From Devosia sp. YIM 151766 (lineage in GTDB: Bacteria; Pseudomonadota; Alphaproteobacteria; Rhizobiales; Devosiaceae), in assembly GCF_030285925.1 (NCBI RefSeq), contig NZ_CP127251.1, positions 1,612,001 through 1,676,000 of the forward strand: DNA of 64,000 nt. Direction: 5' to 3'. The translations under genes were made by a program, and so were the position numbers. This document shows, one piece after another, positions 61,960 through 64,000 of the stretch (positions are counted from its first letter, which is position 1; every line of letters begins with the position of its first letter). The notes under the pieces are model-generated. The model did not search any database and had not been told where the DNA came from. It was given only the letters and a program-made list of their open reading frames with translations.

Positions 61960-63458
61960 ATTGCCCTCCTCAGGCTGTCGTAGCGGGAACAGTCGGCCAT
62001 GGGCTCGACGCGGAGCCGGAGGGCCTGTGGGGTATTGAGGATGGTGACCGGGCTGCGGGGTTCGCGCTGCCGGGCCAGGATGTTGAGCACGATATCGGCG
62101 GAGCAGACCCCTTCACGCAGCGCCTCGGCACAGGCCGCCTCGACCGCCGGCAAGCCATCGCTGAGCACGGCGGTCAGGATGGTGACCATCTGCCGGCCCC
62201 CATCGGTTGCCGAGCCCAACCGGCGCCGGATCTTCTCGATGCTGGCCGGCAGCACCCAGTCCTTGAAGGGCGCGCCATTGCGCCAGGCGCCGGGCTTGCG
62301 CGCCAGCACCGGCACGTAATGCCAGGGGTCATAGACGGTCTGGTCGCGACCGAAGATGCGGGGATGTTCACCCACTGGCCTGCCGTCCTGACGCAGCTCG
62401 ATCCGATCGGCATAGGCCCGGATCTCGACCGGTCGCCCCACCGCACTGGCCATCACCGAGTACTTGTTGTTATCGAACCGAACCAGGCAGGTCTTGGAGA
62501 CCGAGGCCGTCACCGCATGGAAGCCGTCGAACCGGCCGGCATAAGGCACCAGACTGCCGCGCTCTGCCTCGAAGGCTTCCCAGATGGTCTGGTCGCGGAA
62601 CTCGGGATGGCGATGCGCCCGGGCATAGGCAATGGTCTTGTCCAGCAGCAGGGCATTGAGCTCGTCATAGCTGCTCACGCGCAGGCGGGGCGTGAAGAAG
62701 CGCTCCCGCACCAGCCCGACCTGGTTCTCGACCTGGCCCTTCTCCCAACCTGAGGCGGGTGTGCAGGCCACAGGGTCGATCAGATAATGCCCGCACATCT
62801 GCAGGAACCGGCGATTGTAGACTCGATCCTTGCCCACCAGGATCGTATCGACCGCCGTCTTCATGTTGTCGTAGATGCCGCGCGTGCAGGTGCCCTTGAA
62901 GAAGGCGAAGGCCCGATCATGAGCGTCGAACACCATCTCCTGGGTCTCGCGTGGATAGGCCCGCACGAACAGCATCCGGCTATGGCAGAGCCGGACATGG
63001 GCGACCTTGACCGTCACCGTGGTGCCGTTGATCAGCACCACGTCGTGGCTCCAGTCGAACTGGTAGGCCTCGCCCGGCGCAAAGCTCAGCGGCACGAAGG
63101 CGGATGCAACCGTAGCGGAGCGATCCTGATCCCAGTTCCGGGCATAGCGACGAACTGCATCGTAGCTGCCCGAATAGCCCAGTCCCGTGAGTTCCTCGAA
63201 CACCCGGATCAGCGTCAGCCGCTCACGCGCAGCCTTCCCTTCATTGGCCAGCAATAGCTTATCCAGATCCCCCTGCCACGGACCGATCCGGGGCAGCGGC
63301 TGCTTCTCACGCTCATAGGAAAAGCTCGTCTCACCCGACCGGATGATCTTGCGCACCGTGTTGCGCGCAACATGCAACTCCCGCTCAATCTGCTTGATGG
63401 ACTTGCCCTGCACAAAATATGCCCGACGAACCCGTGCAATCGTATCCACGCACTTCAT
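61956..63458 (-). CDS. istA: IS21 transposase IstA
   Basis: 500 residues. N-terminal helix-turn-helix ([23 protein letters not shown], about 19-41), then the DDE integrase core with [23 protein letters not shown] and [19 protein letters not shown] as the D, D and E positions (about 134, 196 and 238). The C-terminal beta-barrel region has [19 protein letters not shown]. It appears intact and potentially active. Confidence 0.95.
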   Translation of the reverse strand: MKCVDTIARVRRAYFVQGKSIKQIERELHVARNTVRKIIRSGETSFSYEREKQPLPRIGPWQGDLDKLLLANEGKAARERLTLIRVFEELTGLGYSGSYDAVRRYARNWDQDRSATVASAFVPLSFAPGEAYQFDWSHDVVLINGTTVTVKVAHVRLCHSRMLFVRAYPRETQEMVFDAHDRAFAFFKGTCTRGIYDNMKTAVDTILVGKDRVYNRRFLQMCGHYLIDPVACTPASGWEKGQVENQVGLVRERFFTPRLRVSSYDELNALLLDKTIAYARAHRHPEFRDQTIWEAFEAERGSLVPYAGRFDGFHAVTASVSKTCLVRFDNNKYSVMASAVGRPVEIRAYADRIELRQDGRPVGEHPRIFGRDQTVYDPWHYVPVLARKPGAWRNGAPFKDWVLPASIEKIRRRLGSATDGGRQMVTILTAVLSDGLPAVEAACAEALREGVCSADIVLNILARQREPRSPVTILNTPQALRLRVEPMADCSRYDSLRRAI

Positions 63459-63576
63459 CCCCCAACCGCCTATCCCAAACCAAAGGACGGACAGTCTGCC
63501 TAAAACACAAAATGGGGGGTCAATATTGGACGCCGATTACCCCCGGTAAGGGGTCAAATTTGCATGCCGAAACACA

Positions 63577-64000
63577 CCGTTGCCGGTAGGACGAATGGTG
63601 ATGTCTTCCAAGTGTAGCTGCTGACCATTCAGGTAACGAGGCTGGTTTGCCATTACCTCGCTCAATGCCAGATCGACGGCCATTGAGAACTGGCCGGGGT
63701 CGCCCACACCGATGCCGGCCACAGAGACCATGTAGCCGTTAATGTTGATATGGGTGCTGGCGTATTGCTCTACCGCCGCCTCAAATGCGGCGTTCCCGAC
63801 CTGACCGCCGACCGCCGCATAGTAGCGCATGGTGTCGCTAATCTCGGAAAGGGCCTGGGAGGCATTCATTGGCTCATGCGCACCCCAGCCCAGAAAGCCG
63901 CCAACCTTGACCCGGCCAAGCGCTTCTTCGGCCTGCTTGGTGGTCATGTTGACCATGGGATGGGAGGCCGGGCCGTTCATCAGGGCTTGGTTCGCCTGAC
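63577..64000 (-). pseudogene. unknown gene, C-terminus removed by the IS and N-terminus outside the window
   Basis: The frame is open to the right edge, reading QANQALMNGPASHPMVNMTTKQAEEALGRVKVGG and further to HLEDITIRPTGNG. It then enters the IS end and stops after 12 IS-derived residues (stop at 63537-63539). The protein is not recognised. The pattern (ISDTMRYYAAVGGQVGNAAFEAAVEQYAS, INGYMVSVAGIGVG) could be from a large phage virion or structural protein, but this is a guess. Confidence 0.6.

Larger units (their letters stand above)
61097..63576 (-). mobile_element. IS21-family insertion sequence
   Basis: About 2.48 kb, complete. The left end begins TGTCAATCGGCACCGAACTTTGACCCC. The right end, read inward, begins TGTGTTTCGGCATGCAAATTTGACCCC, matching at 20 of 27 positions. 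Sub-terminal copies of CCAATATTGACCCCC are present at both ends, as expected for the multiple transposase-binding repeats of IS21. It contains istA and istB. A clear target duplication was not found. Confidence 0.88.

Overview
The window is GC-rich DNA from an alphaproteobacterium of the Hyphomicrobiales, most like Devosia or a relative. This is judged from protein style and gene order: a nuoA-N type complex I operon whose NuoE carries a long C-terminal extension, a hup / tRNA-Val / tRNA-Asp / nuo neighbourhood, a sufBCDS operon with an extra NifS-type desulfurase, GTTC-N7-GTTC LexA boxes, and Omp25-like beta-barrels. No database search was possible, so the genus is an inference. About 57.5 kb reads as core chromosome. 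The last 6.4 kb reads as an accessory island with visibly lower GC.

Layout. 1-11.2 kb (minus strand): complex I genes nuoA-B-C-D-E-(small membrane protein)-F-G-H-I-J-K-L, with nuoL cut by the window edge. 11.6-14.5 kb: two outer-membrane beta-barrel genes, an exported MsrA, tRNA-Asp and tRNA-Val. 14.6-21.7 kb: HU, an MFS exporter, NAD(P)HX repair (nnr), a PilZ protein, glnA and glnB behind a sigma-54 promoter, and tRNA-Leu(TAG). 21.7-31 kb: trigger factor, a PRC-barrel protein, parE, an RhlE-type helicase, a diguanylate cyclase and aroA. 31-38.2 kb: the SUF iron-sulfur operon, which supplies the kind of clusters complex I needs. 38.5-50 kb: an alpha/beta hydrolase, tyrS, a very large AsmA-like protein, a peroxiredoxin, an M23 peptidase, prfB with a programmed +1 frameshift, tRNA-Arg(CCT), an ABC exporter and ssb. 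50-57.5 kb: uvrA, divergent from ssb with two LexA boxes between them, then a DUF1489 protein, a GST, a 33-residue membrane peptide, mgtE, a YjbR-like protein and a LysE/ArgO exporter.

At 57590-57606 there is a 17-bp copy of a tRNA-Leu 3' end, with an orphan terminator on its chromosomal side and short direct repeats on its other side. This looks like the att scar of an integrated element extending to the right. The cargo seen here is an HNH nuclease with an unrecognised helical C-terminus, a secreted peptidoglycan-binding/trypsin-like/SPOR-like protease, a DUF2293-like protein, and a complete IS21-family element (istA/istB) that breaks an unknown gene at the right edge.

Intergenic regions carry several families of dispersed palindromic repeats. 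Neither CRISPR arrays nor rRNA genes were seen. The best candidates for something undescribed are the HNH protein, the three-part secreted protease, and the small membrane protein embedded in the complex I operon.
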